Notes under the pieces: generated by a model
The model's input: only the letters and a program-made list of their open reading frames with translations
Told to the model about the DNA's origin: nothing
Database searches by the model: none
Made by a program: the position numbers and the translations under genes
Shown here: positions 56,366 through 64,000 of the stretch, piece after piece
How the letters are laid out: each line of letters opens with the position of its first letter
Position numbering within the stretch: position 1 is the stretch's first letter
Assembly (NCBI RefSeq): GCF_012222305.1
Contig: NZ_CP035730.1
Location: 806,001 to 870,000 of the forward strand
Direction: 5' to 3'
Length of the DNA stretch: 64,000 nucleotides
DNA from: Sulfolobus sp. S-194
GTDB taxonomy: Archaea > Thermoproteota > Thermoprotei_A > Sulfolobales > Sulfolobaceae

Positions 56366-56398
56366 AATGCTTTATAATACTTTTATCCTTTTAAGTTA

Positions 56399-57085
56399 AT
56401 GATGCAAATTCTAGCTGAATTGCATCCGAAGACTAAGATAGAAAAAATAGAGAGAGAAATCAAGGAGCTGGAAAGCTTTGACGGATTCGATATACCAGAT
56501 TCACCGTTAGGATTACCCTCTCCTTTGCCTTCTGTAGTTGCCACGCTTATTAGAAGTAAGTATGGGAATAAGAGAATAATAGTTAACCAGAGACTTTTAG
56601 ACGTTAATGAGTTATTTATAGCTTCTTTATCTTTAACGTCTAAATTAGTTGGTTTCGAGATTGCATTTACTAGAGGAGATAAGCCTAAATTAGGAAAAGA
56701 AATCGGTTATTTAACTTCGGAACAAGCTCTCTTACTGTCAAAAAAATATAATAAAGACTTGAAGGCAGGTTTAATGATAAGTTTTAGAAGGGAAAAGAGC
56801 GAAATTATAAAAAGACTTAATTTTGAACCGGCTGACTTCTTCTTGGTATTACGATTAGAAAGTGAAGACCAGTTAGAAGGCATCAAGACTTCTAAATTAA
56901 TTCCTTACATTATAATAAAGACAGAAAAAAACAAAGCTTTAGCTGATTCATTATCACAGCCAGTTTTTGATGAGAACATTGTATTAGATTTTATTTACAA
57001 GCTTGAGGATAAAGGAATAGAAGGGATTTTACTCTCTGCTTTAGGTGACATAGAAGCTTTAAACAGAATAATCAAAAAATACTAG
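56399..57085 (+). CDS. Methylenetetrahydrofolate reductase-like protein (short archaeal)
   Basis: TIM-barrel FAD-linked reductase-like protein: FDGFDIPDSPLG near residue 29, IIVNQRLLDVNELFIASLSLTSKLVGFEIAFTRGDKP resembles the RDxN and GD motifs of MetF, with Asn-Gln-Arg replacing the usual RDRN/ CRD stretch. 228 residues, shorter than MetF (about 290). May act on a C1-pterin or be non-enzymatic. Convergent with Sir2 across a C/D box sRNA candidate. Confidence 0.65.
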   Translation: MMQILAELHPKTKIEKIEREIKELESFDGFDIPDSPLGLPSPLPSVVATLIRSKYGNKRIIVNQRLLDVNELFIASLSLTSKLVGFEIAFTRGDKPKLGKEIGYLTSEQALLLSKKYNKDLKAGLMISFRREKSEIIKRLNFEPADFFLVLRLESEDQLEGIKTSKLIPYIIIKTEKNKALADSLSQPVFDENIVLDFIYKLEDKGIEGILLSALGDIEALNRIIKKY

Positions 57086-57137
57086 GTGATGACAAAAAAT
57101 AAGCAGATTTATGAAGAGCGGTGTAGGGTCTGACTTT
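57083..57137 (+). ncRNA. C/D box sRNA candidate between the MTHFR-like and Sir2 genes
   Basis: C box GTGATGA (57086-57092), 11-nt A-rich guide, D' CAGA (57104-57107, one mismatch), 3-nt spacer, C' ATGAAGA (57111-57117), 12-nt guide GCGGTGTAGGGT, D CTGA (57130-57133). The first guide is poor (A-rich), so only the second is likely functional. It overlaps the sir2 3' end. The target of the second guide is not recognised. Confidence 0.55.
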
Positions 57138-57861
57138 TAATATAATCTACAACACATGGCAAAAACTCTTCAACTCTTTCTCTAATTACTATATCTGCTA
57201 TGTTATCAAGAGGCGTTTCTTCTGCGTTTAAGATGATCAGTTTTCCACCCATTTCTTTAACAGTTAGGGGTATCATATTTGCTGGATAGACAGTTAACGA
57301 ACTCCCAATTGCTAAAACTAAATCAGCTTCTCTAGCTATCTCTAACGCTGTTGAAATATTATATACCGGTTCACCGAATAAAACTACATCTGGTCTTATT
57401 ACTCCTCCGCACTCACATTTAGGCGGTAATCCCTCTTTATCTATTTTATCTAACACCGTATTACTATCATAAGTTTTTAGACATTTCACACAATAGCATT
57501 TTCTCATACTTCCGTGAAGTTCAATTACATTTCTTGAACCAGCTAATTGATGTAAACCGTCAATATTTTGTGTTATTATAGCTCTTATTAATCCCATTTT
57601 CTCTAGTTCAGCTAATGCATGGTGTGCTTTATTTGGTAAAGCTGTAAACAGTCCTCTCATTCTTAAGTTATAGAACTCCCAAAAACCCCTAGGGTCTTTT
57701 TTAAAATACTCTATTGTAGCTAACTCTGGAGAGTACTTTTTCCATAAACCATTTGGTCCCCTAAAATCTGGTATCCCAGATGCTGTACTAATCCCTGCTC
57801 CCGTAAAGGCTATAGCATAAGTTGAAGTTAAAAGTAAATCACCAACTTTATCACATTCCAT
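57109..57861 (-). CDS. sir2: Sir2-family NAD-dependent protein deacylase
   Basis: Deacylates lysines with NAD, in Sulfolobus acting on the chromatin protein Alba. GAGISTASGIPDFRGPNGLW (NAD site), TQNIDGLHQLAG, catalytic His in ELHGSMRKC and four zinc cysteines (CYCVKC, CECGG). 250 residues. Start ATG 57861. The convergent sRNA candidate overlaps its 3' end by about 29 bases. Confidence 0.94.
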   Translation of the reverse strand: MECDKVGDLLLTSTYAIAFTGAGISTASGIPDFRGPNGLWKKYSPELATIEYFKKDPRGFWEFYNLRMRGLFTALPNKAHHALAELEKMGLIRAIITQNIDGLHQLAGSRNVIELHGSMRKCYCVKCLKTYDSNTVLDKIDKEGLPPKCECGGVIRPDVVLFGEPVYNISTALEIAREADLVLAIGSSLTVYPANMIPLTVKEMGGKLIILNAEETPLDNIADIVIRERVEEFLPCVVDYIKSQTLHRSS

Positions 57862-57886
57862 ACAAATAAGATGTTTGGAAAAAATA

Positions 57887-57939
57887 AAAATGATGAGTTT
57901 GCCGAGTACGGAAAGATGAAGAAAAATATTATCTGATAT
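57887..57939 (+). ncRNA. C/D box sRNA candidate with a 23S rRNA-like guide
   Basis: C box ATGATGA (57890-57896), 12-nt guide GTTTGCCGAGTA, D' CGGA (57909-57912, one mismatch), 3-nt spacer, C' ATGAAGA (57916-57922), 10-nt guide AAAATATTAT, D CTGA (57933-57936). The first guide complements ACTCGGCAAA of archaeal 23S rRNA (GGAACUCGGCAAAUU), 10 bases from memory. Antisense to the transcription of its neighbours. D' and C' are degenerate and the second guide is A/T-only. Confidence 0.55.
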
Positions 57940-58537
57940 AACAAATTATTATATTATCTTCATTCTTTATTTTATCACATTCTATTCTGCTTACTCCTAC
58001 TAACCGGCCTAATTCCTTTCTTAATTCTGACGTTATATACAAAACTCTATATGCAGTTAACATAAACCAGGGATCACGTTGATTTACAACGAGTAATGTG
58101 GGTTTAATATTTTTTAGGGAGTCTAATTCTTCGTCAAAATTTTTATTTGTTCCCACTACTCTGTATTCTTTAATTACTGTTTCTCCATCTACTCCACAGA
58201 CAGATAATCCGTCTACATAAATAGTAAGTATAACGTTTTCTCTTAAGATAATCCTTGTATCTAAATTTTCAATTTCTATTTGATACTTACTAACATAATT
58301 TTCCCATCTTTTTAATTTTCGTCCTCTTAATTTCCTGCTAAGAATAGAAGAGAAACTAAATGACTCTAAAACATCTTGTGGTGTTATTAGTATATAATCT
58401 GGATCTCTAAATATCATAGAACCTTTGCATTCACTTTGTTTTATCTCTCCGTCACAAATATAGGAATATTCTGGTAATGGTGGAACAAGTAATTCTTCTA
58501 CCCTCTTTGTAATTAATCTCACAATTATAATTAGCAT
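57929..58537 (-). CDS. Hypothetical protein, 202 aa
   Basis: Soluble protein with mixed alpha/beta pattern and two cysteines near the N-terminus (YICDGEIKQSECKG). Not recognised. May start at ATG 58537. It precedes sir2 on the same strand by 67 bases, with an sRNA candidate between them. Function unknown. Confidence 0.6.
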   Translation of the reverse strand: MLIIIVRLITKRVEELLVPPLPEYSYICDGEIKQSECKGSMIFRDPDYILITPQDVLESFSFSSILSRKLRGRKLKRWENYVSKYQIEIENLDTRIILRENVILTIYVDGLSVCGVDGETVIKEYRVVGTNKNFDEELDSLKNIKPTLLVVNQRDPWFMLTAYRVLYITSELRKELGRLVGVSRIECDKIKNEDNIIICYIR

Positions 58538-58699
58538 CGTATGCCGTATTATATTTTCTTATAGAAGCATAAAGAATCGCATACTTTGTCGATTTTTAAT
58601 TTACTTTTTCTTCAAATAGAGAAGTAGAATTTCAATAGTAAATTATACTTCTTAAATGTAGTTAAAAAATAGATTTATTATGATAACTAGGGATACAAA

Positions 58700-58709
58700 C
58701 TTTATAAGC
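58700..58709 (+). promoter_or_regulatory. TATA box of the DUF3311/symporter operon
   Basis: CTTTATAAGC about 35 nt upstream of ATG 58740, leaving a short leader. The rest of the about 200-base gap (58538-58739) is AT-rich with no other feature I can support. Confidence 0.5.
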
Positions 58710-58739
58710 AAAATAAGAATTTTTATTTTTTGATCAACT

Positions 58740-58928
58740 ATGAAACAAAAGTATTATATTGCAGTATTTATAGCCCTCATACTTGATATTGTACTCTACT
58801 CAATATTCCCAGTGTATAATATAACAACTCCTAGTATTGGAGGGCTTCCCTTCTTTTATGTATACCAAATAATAATGCTAGCTGTGACTGCAATAATCTA
58901 TTTGATAGTAGCATTCATAAAGGGGTGA
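58740..58928 (+). CDS. DUF3311 small membrane protein, symporter partner
   Basis: 62-residue protein with two membrane helices and the motif [21 protein letters not shown], typical of DUF3311 proteins that sit in front of sodium:solute symporters. The next gene begins 6 bases later, so they form a pair. Probably a structural or regulatory subunit of the transporter. Confidence 0.82.
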   Translation: MKQKYYIAVFIALILDIVLYSIFPVYNITTPSIGGLPFFYVYQIIMLAVTAIIYLIVAFIKG

Positions 58929-58934
58929 GAGAAG

Positions 58935-60509
58935 ATGAACAATTATAATTTAAATATAGATGGTATAACTGTCGCTGTATTTTTAGTACTTTTTACCTTC
59001 TTTACCTTCTTAGGATTTTACGGAGCTAAATGGAGAAAGGGAGACTTAAATAAGCTTGATGAGTGGGGACTTGGAGGAAGAAGATTAGGATGGTTATTAG
59101 TTTGGTTCTTATTAGGAGCAGACCTATTTACAGCTTATACATTTATTGCTGTTCCTTCAGCATTCTTTGCTACTGGTTCATTATACTTCTTTGCTGTTCC
59201 TTATGTAGCTTGGGGATTTGGAGTAGCAATGCTAACGATGCCAAAGCTTTGGACAGTAGCTAGAAATAAAGGCTATGTGACTGCTGCAGATTATGTAAAA
59301 GATAGATTCAACAGTAAAGGGCTAGCAATTGCTGTAGCATTAACTGGTGCTATAGCTGAATTACCATATATCGCATTACAGATTATAGGAATGCAAGCAG
59401 TTATTGCCATACTCTTTATAGGATTAGGAATTAGTAGTACAAAATTAAGCAGTGATCTAGCATTATTAATAGCATTTATAATATTAGCCGCATTTACCTT
59501 TGTTAGTGGTTTAAGAGGTGCAGCTCTAAGCGGAGTTTATAAGGACATACTAGTTTGGATTACGGTGTTAACTACAATTGGTGTAGTCTTGACTCATTAT
59601 GGTAATTTTCAAGGAGCGCTAACTATAGCCCATCAAGTATCGCCTAAAGTAGATTTCCTTGATTTACCACCTAAACTCTTCTTAGCTTATTGGAGCTTAG
59701 CACTAGGAAGCACTTTTGCCCTATATTTATATCCACATGCTATAAACGGTTCATTATCTGCTGAAAGTAGAGAAAGATTAAAAATAGGTACAGCATTGCT
59801 ACCTTTATACGGAATAGGATTAGCGTTAATTACGTTGTTTGGATTATTAATCTTCTTAGTACCAAACGCATTAAAAGTTGTACTAACTACTAAAAATGGT
59901 GCATTAACAGTTCCTTCTCTAATTGCTGCTACAACTCCAGACTGGTTTACTGGTTTAGCATTTACGGCAATATTTATTGGTGGTCTAGTCCCTGCTGCTA
60001 TTATGGCTATAGGTGTGGCAAACTTGCTTACACGAAATGTAATTGGCGAGTTTACTAAACTCTCACCAACAAACGAAGCAAGGCTAGCTAAAATACTATC
60101 AACAGTATTTAAGTTTATAGCATTGGCTTTCGTGTTTATTGTTCCAGCAACATATGCTATACAGCTTCAACTATTAGGCGGTATAATTGTGACTCAAACA
60201 CTACCAGCAGTATTCCTTTCCCTATTTACTGATAAACTTGAGAAGAACTCCACTTTAGCTGGCTGGGCAGCAGGTGTAATAAGCGGTGTAGGATTAGTGA
60301 TTTATGTTAACTTAGTACTGGAGCATTACGGTTCACTAAAAACGTCGTTATTTACTACGCCATTAGGTCCTATATATATTGCTTTGATAGCGTTAGGAAT
60401 TAACTTACTGGTAACATTAGTGGGTTCCTTAGTTGCATATGCTAGTGGTTGGAGACCTTACAAGAAGATAAGTTCAAAAGACTTTGAAGTAGAAGAAGTT
60501 GCAAAGTAG
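58935..60509 (+). CDS. Sodium:solute symporter (SSS family)
   Basis: Polytopic transporter of 524 residues and about 13 helices: [25 protein letters not shown] at the N-terminus and the [15 protein letters not shown] family segment. SSS carriers of this DUF3311-paired subtype import monocarboxylates or related solutes. The substrate is not set by the sequence. It is followed by a convergent winged-helix regulator gene. Confidence 0.88.
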   Translation: MNNYNLNIDGITVAVFLVLFTFFTFLGFYGAKWRKGDLNKLDEWGLGGRRLGWLLVWFLLGADLFTAYTFIAVPSAFFATGSLYFFAVPYVAWGFGVAMLTMPKLWTVARNKGYVTAADYVKDRFNSKGLAIAVALTGAIAELPYIALQIIGMQAVIAILFIGLGISSTKLSSDLALLIAFIILAAFTFVSGLRGAALSGVYKDILVWITVLTTIGVVLTHYGNFQGALTIAHQVSPKVDFLDLPPKLFLAYWSLALGSTFALYLYPHAINGSLSAESRERLKIGTALLPLYGIGLALITLFGLLIFLVPNALKVVLTTKNGALTVPSLIAATTPDWFTGLAFTAIFIGGLVPAAIMAIGVANLLTRNVIGEFTKLSPTNEARLAKILSTVFKFIALAFVFIVPATYAIQLQLLGGIIVTQTLPAVFLSLFTDKLEKNSTLAGWAAGVISGVGLVIYVNLVLEHYGSLKTSLFTTPLGPIYIALIALGINLLVTLVGSLVAYASGWRPYKKISSKDFEVEEVAK

Positions 60510-60544
60510 GTAAAGGAATAAAATTTTTTTCTCTTTATTTCTTT

Positions 60545-60931
60545 TTACATATTATTGAAAATGTCGAATAAAATTATATCTTCAAGCATCATTGTTTCTA
60601 TTAAAGACAATGCAGTCATGAGAGGGATTAAATCTATGTAATCTTCTGGTATCTCGCCTCCTCCCTGTACTATTTGCTGTAACTCACTAGCTTTGTTTTG
60701 CACTTTTTCGTAGGCTTTCTCAGCTTCCTCTAATCCAGTAGGAGTCAACTCATAAGCATCATGTTTTTTAATAAATCCCTTCTTCACTTTTCTAACTAAT
60801 TTTTCATTTTCTAAAACTCTTAAAGTCGCTTGAACATAATCTACTTCTTCTTTTATTCTATCGGCTATTTCTTCAGCAGTAGCACTTCTCTTGTCGAAAA
60901 GATAAGCTAATACTTTATCTCTTAGATTCAT
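60545..60931 (-). CDS. Winged-helix DNA-binding protein
   Basis: N-terminal wHTH (LAYLFDKRSATAEEIADRIKEEVDYVQATLRVLENEKLVRKV) with a C-terminal helical part (ALSLIETMMLEDIILFDIF) for dimerisation; 128 residues. Resembles PadR/MarR-type regulators. It could control the adjacent symporter operon or itself; operator sites not identified. Confidence 0.75.
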   Translation of the reverse strand: MNLRDKVLAYLFDKRSATAEEIADRIKEEVDYVQATLRVLENEKLVRKVKKGFIKKHDAYELTPTGLEEAEKAYEKVQNKASELQQIVQGGGEIPEDYIDLIPLMTALSLIETMMLEDIILFDIFNNM

Positions 60932-60962
60932 AAAAAAATTTTTGTTAACGAGGTATAAAATC

Positions 60963-61898
60963 TTATCTTGATAGCATTAAGTAATTCTCCCCTTCTTTTG
61001 TAATTTTGAGATCTTTTAATAAATCCGGCACTCTGGGTTTCTTTTCAGATACAAGTACAATTTCTTCGAAATTATCCTTTACCAAAGAAAGGATTTTGTT
61101 GATAAATTCTTCATTATATATTGCTTGAAGAGCTTCGAATTTGTAATAGTTTCCTTCTTCAAAATAATTTTTGAAATATTCTCTCCAAATATCAATAATT
61201 TTTCCATCCTTCTTAGCTGGAGATGAGAATAAGGGAATTACTGCAGTTTTTCCTTTCAAATTATTTGTAAAATTAAAAGTTTTGAAGTAATCATCTATAA
61301 CATCGAAGAATTTTTTCATGTAATATGTAGCAACTTCTACGACATACACTTTATCTTTATCATACTTTGCATGGAATTCACTGTAAATTTGATTATAAGC
61401 TTCAATTATCTCATCTCTCTTATTATGTATCACGTCGTAGTACTTTGCATTTGGAATTCTAATACTCATACCTATAACTACCACGTCGTCTTTGTTAATA
61501 TCTAAGCTAGGCTTTAGATCTGCTAATGGTTCAGCACCTATTCCGTAAATTACACCCTCTCCATATTCCGTGGTGGAATAAAATACTATTCTGTAATGAT
61601 CCAGAAAAACAGCGTTAGGATACCATTGTTTATATTCTTCATATCCTTCTTCTTTTATCTCTTCGATTGCTTCGTAAATTTTTTCGAATGCATCTTCATA
61701 ATTATTAAATTTTCCATTTAGTTCTCCATAAGGAATAAATATCGGTTCCCCTACTCGTGGTGTCAAATATTTTAATCCATAATATTTAGCAATATCATGT
61801 AGGTTCACATCCATAACAGTTTTCAAGGTCACTCTCATTTTTTCTGGTAAATGATCTATGTGATATATCTTCTCTTTTCCTCTTCTTAAAATTGGCAT
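60963..61898 (-). CDS. Conserved hypothetical protein, 311 aa
   Basis: Soluble, aromatic-rich protein (YYDVIHNKRDEIIEAYNQIYSEF, WREYFKNYFEEGNYYKFEAL) with no motif I recognise, likely Sulfolobales-specific. It lies upstream of the wHTH gene on the same strand by 31 bases and is divergent from the antiporter. Function unknown. Confidence 0.65.
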   Translation of the reverse strand: MPILRRGKEKIYHIDHLPEKMRVTLKTVMDVNLHDIAKYYGLKYLTPRVGEPIFIPYGELNGKFNNYEDAFEKIYEAIEEIKEEGYEEYKQWYPNAVFLDHYRIVFYSTTEYGEGVIYGIGAEPLADLKPSLDINKDDVVVIGMSIRIPNAKYYDVIHNKRDEIIEAYNQIYSEFHAKYDKDKVYVVEVATYYMKKFFDVIDDYFKTFNFTNNLKGKTAVIPLFSSPAKKDGKIIDIWREYFKNYFEEGNYYKFEALQAIYNEEFINKILSLVKDNFEEIVLVSEKKPRVPDLLKDLKITKEGENYLMLSR

Positions 61899-61947
61899 TA
61901 GGTATATGTAACAAATTATAAAAATAAAATTACGCTATTTGAATCAT

Positions 61948-63147
61948 GTGAATACAAATGATATAGTAATCTTGACACTCCTTGAACTTTCTATTTTACT
62001 TACAGCTTCTCAAACAGTTAGATTACTGACACAAAGATATTATTTACCATCGATCTTCGCGGAGTTGATAGTTGGTATAATTCTTAGTCCTTACGCTGTA
62101 GGTGGAATTATAAATGGAATATTTAAGGTAAATCTATTTGATATAAATTCCTATTTAACACTATTTGCAAACTTCTCGGTAATTTTGCTGATTTTTGCTG
62201 CAGGTTTGTCACATGGCTATAAAAATTTAAAATCGTCTGGATTTCTAGGTTTTCTAGCTGCAACATTTGGGGCTGTTATACCAACTATTTTAGTTTACTT
62301 TACCTTTAGTGTAATTTATCCTTCTCAAGTTTCCGCATTGATGGGTGCTGCTAGTGCTGCTACAAGCCTAGCTGCTACTTCATCAATAATAGAAGATTTC
62401 AAATTATATAGAAGAAATTTCGCCAGAATAGTTATATCAGCAGCAGCAATAGATGATGTAGTCTCCTTAATAATTCTTTCTGTTGTGCTAGAAATATTAA
62501 GTATAAAAATTCTATCATTCATAACAATTTTCTATAATATTTCATTAACTATAATTTCCTGGGTAATAATTCTATTTCTCTCAATAATTATAATTCCTCG
62601 AATTTTGAAATACATAAGAGATGATCTAGTTAACGATGTATCTTTAGTTATTCTCTTTTTAGTTGTTTTCCTCATGATTTTACTAGGATTTGAACCAATT
62701 ATAGCTGCTTTTATAGTTGGTATAGCTATAGCTGAAAGCGTTAAATCATCAAGAATAACATCCTTCACTTCTTCTCTGTTAGCAATTTTCGGTCCAGTAT
62801 TCTTTATTTATGTTGGAATGGAAACACCAATATCTATATTTATAAACGTTGATGACGTATTATTAGGTCTTCTTATGACATTTCTAGCAATAACAGGTAA
62901 AATTGCTGGTATATTTCCTTTCGCCTTTCTTTATACAAAAGACCTTAAGGAGTCGTTTTTAGCATCTGTAGGTATGTTACCAAGAGGAGAAGTAGGATTA
63001 ATTATTGCGACATTAGGTTTATCTTCTGCAATACTTGACATTAATCAATTCTCTCAAATAGTGATTATGGCTTTACTTACAACAATACTTGGTGGTTCAC
63101 TTTTCTCATATCTTGTAAGAAAATGGATTTTAGAGCGTTCAGCTTAA
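61948..63147 (+). CDS. CPA2-type cation:proton antiporter
   Basis: Na+/H+ or K+/H+ exchanger with about 11-12 helices. The paired-aspartate ion site is ISAAAIDDVVSLIIL, typical of electrogenic CPA2/NapA proteins; GMLPRGEVGLIIATLGL is a second family motif. Start GTG 61948 fits the TATA element TTATAAAAAT at 61917 better than TTG 61939. 399 residues. Its stop lies within a C/D box sRNA candidate. Confidence 0.86.
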   Translation: MNTNDIVILTLLELSILLTASQTVRLLTQRYYLPSIFAELIVGIILSPYAVGGIINGIFKVNLFDINSYLTLFANFSVILLIFAAGLSHGYKNLKSSGFLGFLAATFGAVIPTILVYFTFSVIYPSQVSALMGAASAATSLAATSSIIEDFKLYRRNFARIVISAAAIDDVVSLIILSVVLEILSIKILSFITIFYNISLTIISWVIILFLSIIIIPRILKYIRDDLVNDVSLVILFLVVFLMILLGFEPIIAAFIVGIAIAESVKSSRITSFTSSLLAIFGPVFFIYVGMETPISIFINVDDVLLGLLMTFLAITGKIAGIFPFAFLYTKDLKESFLASVGMLPRGEVGLIIATLGLSSAILDINQFSQIVIMALLTTILGGSLFSYLVRKWILERSA

Positions 63148-63191
63148 AGGAATTTCGTCACATTTCAGGTACGGTCGCACACATCACTAAG
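63136..63191 (-). ncRNA. C/D box sRNA targeting 16S rRNA helix 27 region
   Basis: Minus strand: C box GTGATGT (63187-63181), 12-nt guide GTGCGACCGTAC, D' CTGA (63168-63165), 3-nt spacer, C' GTGACGA (63161-63155), 12-nt guide AATTCCTTTAAG, D CTGA (63142-63139). Guide 2 is perfectly complementary to the near-universal 16S segment CUUAAAGGAAUU; guide 1 complements GUACGGUCGCA, 11 of 12. Both lie around helix 27. TATA-like CTTTTATAG (63217-63209) is about 25 nt upstream. Confidence 0.88.
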
Positions 63192-63221
63192 TTTTAATAT
63201 ATACCAGACTATAAAAGAATA

Positions 63222-64000
63222 ATGATTGCATGCACAAGAGACTGTTATGATACTTGTATATTTGATTCTAATTATAAACCTTTGAATATTTTCCCGGTAA
63301 ATGGTTTTACTTGTTCTAGGGGAATTACTGATTTAAAAAGAAATGAGATTAACAGAGTAGACTCAGCCTACATTGAAGGTAAGCCAGTTTCTATAGATGA
63401 AGCTGTAAAGTACGTAGTAAAAAAGATAAAAGAAGTTAGGAAAGAGGAAATTCTTCACGTTGATTATGATGGAAACCAAGGTCTATTAACGTGGTATTAC
63501 CCAGCAAGATTATGGAACGTAATAGGTGCAGCATCAACTGACTACTCAATCTGCTCTGCTGAAGGACATGAAGCTATTAAGATTCACTATGGTACTTCTT
63601 TTGGTGCATTACCAGAAGATTTTGCTAAGTATAATGCTGTAGTCTTTTGGGGATCAGAAGCTGTTTTCTCTTTTATTCATGGATGGAGAATTCTATCTAA
63701 CAAGTACAAGATAACAATTGATGTAAGAATGAGCGAGACTGCAAAAAGAAGTGAAAAGGTGTATATTATAAACCCTAGTTCGGACGCATTTTTGGCAATT
63801 GGTATTATTAAAACGTTATTTTATGAAGGTCTTTATGATTCTTCATTAATTGACGATATAGAAACCCTTAAGAATTATGTAAATTCTTATGATTTCTCTT
63901 CAATAGAAGAGGTTACTGGTTTATCTCAAGAAGAAATTGAAGAGTTAGCTGAACTTTATTACTATTACAAACCCTTAACAATAATTGGTTTCGCTTTAGG
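63222..64000 (+). CDS. Molybdopterin oxidoreductase (DMSO-reductase family), 3'-truncated by window
   Basis: N-terminal [4Fe-4S] motif CTRDCYDTC followed by a fourth Cys in GFTCSRG is the fingerprint of Mo/W-bisMGD oxidoreductases, including formate and formylmethanofuran dehydrogenases and related enzymes. 259 codons are seen before the window ends. Start ATG 63222 follows a TATA-like GTTTTAATATATA at 63191-63203. The gene has no twin-arginine leader within this N-terminus. Substrate not set. Confidence 0.85.
   Translation, partial: MIACTRDCYDTCIFDSNYKPLNIFPVNGFTCSRGITDLKRNEINRVDSAYIEGKPVSIDEAVKYVVKKIKEVRKEEILHVDYDGNQGLLTWYYPARLWNVIGAASTDYSICSAEGHEAIKIHYGTSFGALPEDFAKYNAVVFWGSEAVFSFIHGWRILSNKYKITIDVRMSETAKRSEKVYIINPSSDAFLAIGIIKTLFYEGLYDSSLIDDIETLKNYVNSYDFSSIEEVTGLSQEEIEELAELYYYYKPLTIIGFAL

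Overview
The window is AT-rich, densely packed archaeal chromosome and almost certainly comes from the Sulfolobales, probably a Sulfurisphaera (Sulfolobus) tokodaii-like organism. The evidence is the gene content: Hel308/Hjm helicase, a RadA paralogue beside a PTP, a Dbh-type Y-family polymerase, DoxB-like terminal oxidase, an archaeal acetyl/propionyl-CoA carboxylase, Sir2, PriX, archaeal LeuRS, C/D box sRNAs, TATA boxes about 25 nt before leaderless starts, and GGTGA Shine-Dalgarno sites inside operons. The species assignment is an inference. I see no tRNA, rRNA, CRISPR array, insertion sequence or integrase, and no gene-free stretch longer than 300 bases (the largest gap is about 260 bp, 24290-24547).

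Layout. 1-4.1 kb: end of an alcohol dehydrogenase, RNA 3'-phosphate cyclase, a PfkB kinase translationally coupled to a Dbh-like polymerase. 4.2-9.2 kb: RuvB-like/TIP49 ATPase, Nudix, GMP synthase glutaminase, RadC-like ATPase, PTP, endonuclease V, cysteine hydrolase. 9.2-15.7 kb: DHH phosphoesterase, peroxiredoxin, phosphoesterase, DUF763, citrate synthase, and a DUF47/PiT phosphate module with an RHH regulator. 15.9-24.4 kb: Hel308, the biotin-dependent acyl-CoA carboxylase operon (3-hydroxypropionate/4-hydroxybutyrate cycle) and an ABC importer. 24.5-30 kb: Tat translocase operon, LeuCD-type dehydratase, BluB-like protein, class V aminotransferase. 30-36 kb: small unknowns, CobY-like and AIR-synthase-like genes, an ABC-2 exporter, a crotonase. 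36-43.4 kb: DoxB-like oxidase and a sulfur-handling neighbourhood (Rdx/SelW-like, rhodanese, TusA-like, SQR-like, DsrE-like, DUF1641, SelD-like). 43.4-58.5 kb: hydroxyisobutyrate dehydrogenase-type enzyme, M1 aminopeptidase, LeuRS, radical SAM/SPASM enzyme with M20 peptidase, PriX with a TtuA-type thiolase, MTHFR-like protein, Sir2. 58.7-64 kb: DUF3311/SSS symporter, regulator, CPA2 antiporter and the start of a molybdopterin oxidoreductase.

The most striking non-coding signal is a series of eight candidate C/D box methylation-guide sRNAs, mostly wedged into the 3' ends of convergent genes and not captured by any protein annotation. The one at 63136-63191 carries two 12-nt guides. One matches a near-universal 16S rRNA segment perfectly and the other matches 11 of 12 bases of a segment about 20 nt away, on the two sides of helix 27. 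Two others match conserved archaeal 23S segments. The rRNA matches are from memory, not from a search.

The best candidate for an undescribed protein system is the sulfur-handling run at 37.7-43.4 kb. Four genes (TusA-like, SQR-like, DsrE-like, four-repeat DUF1641) form a tight Shine-Dalgarno-linked operon followed by a SelD-like enzyme, suggesting activated-sulfur transfer at or near the membrane. A second candidate is a dispersed cobamide-assembly set (BluB-like, CobY-like and a possible alpha-ribazole kinase).
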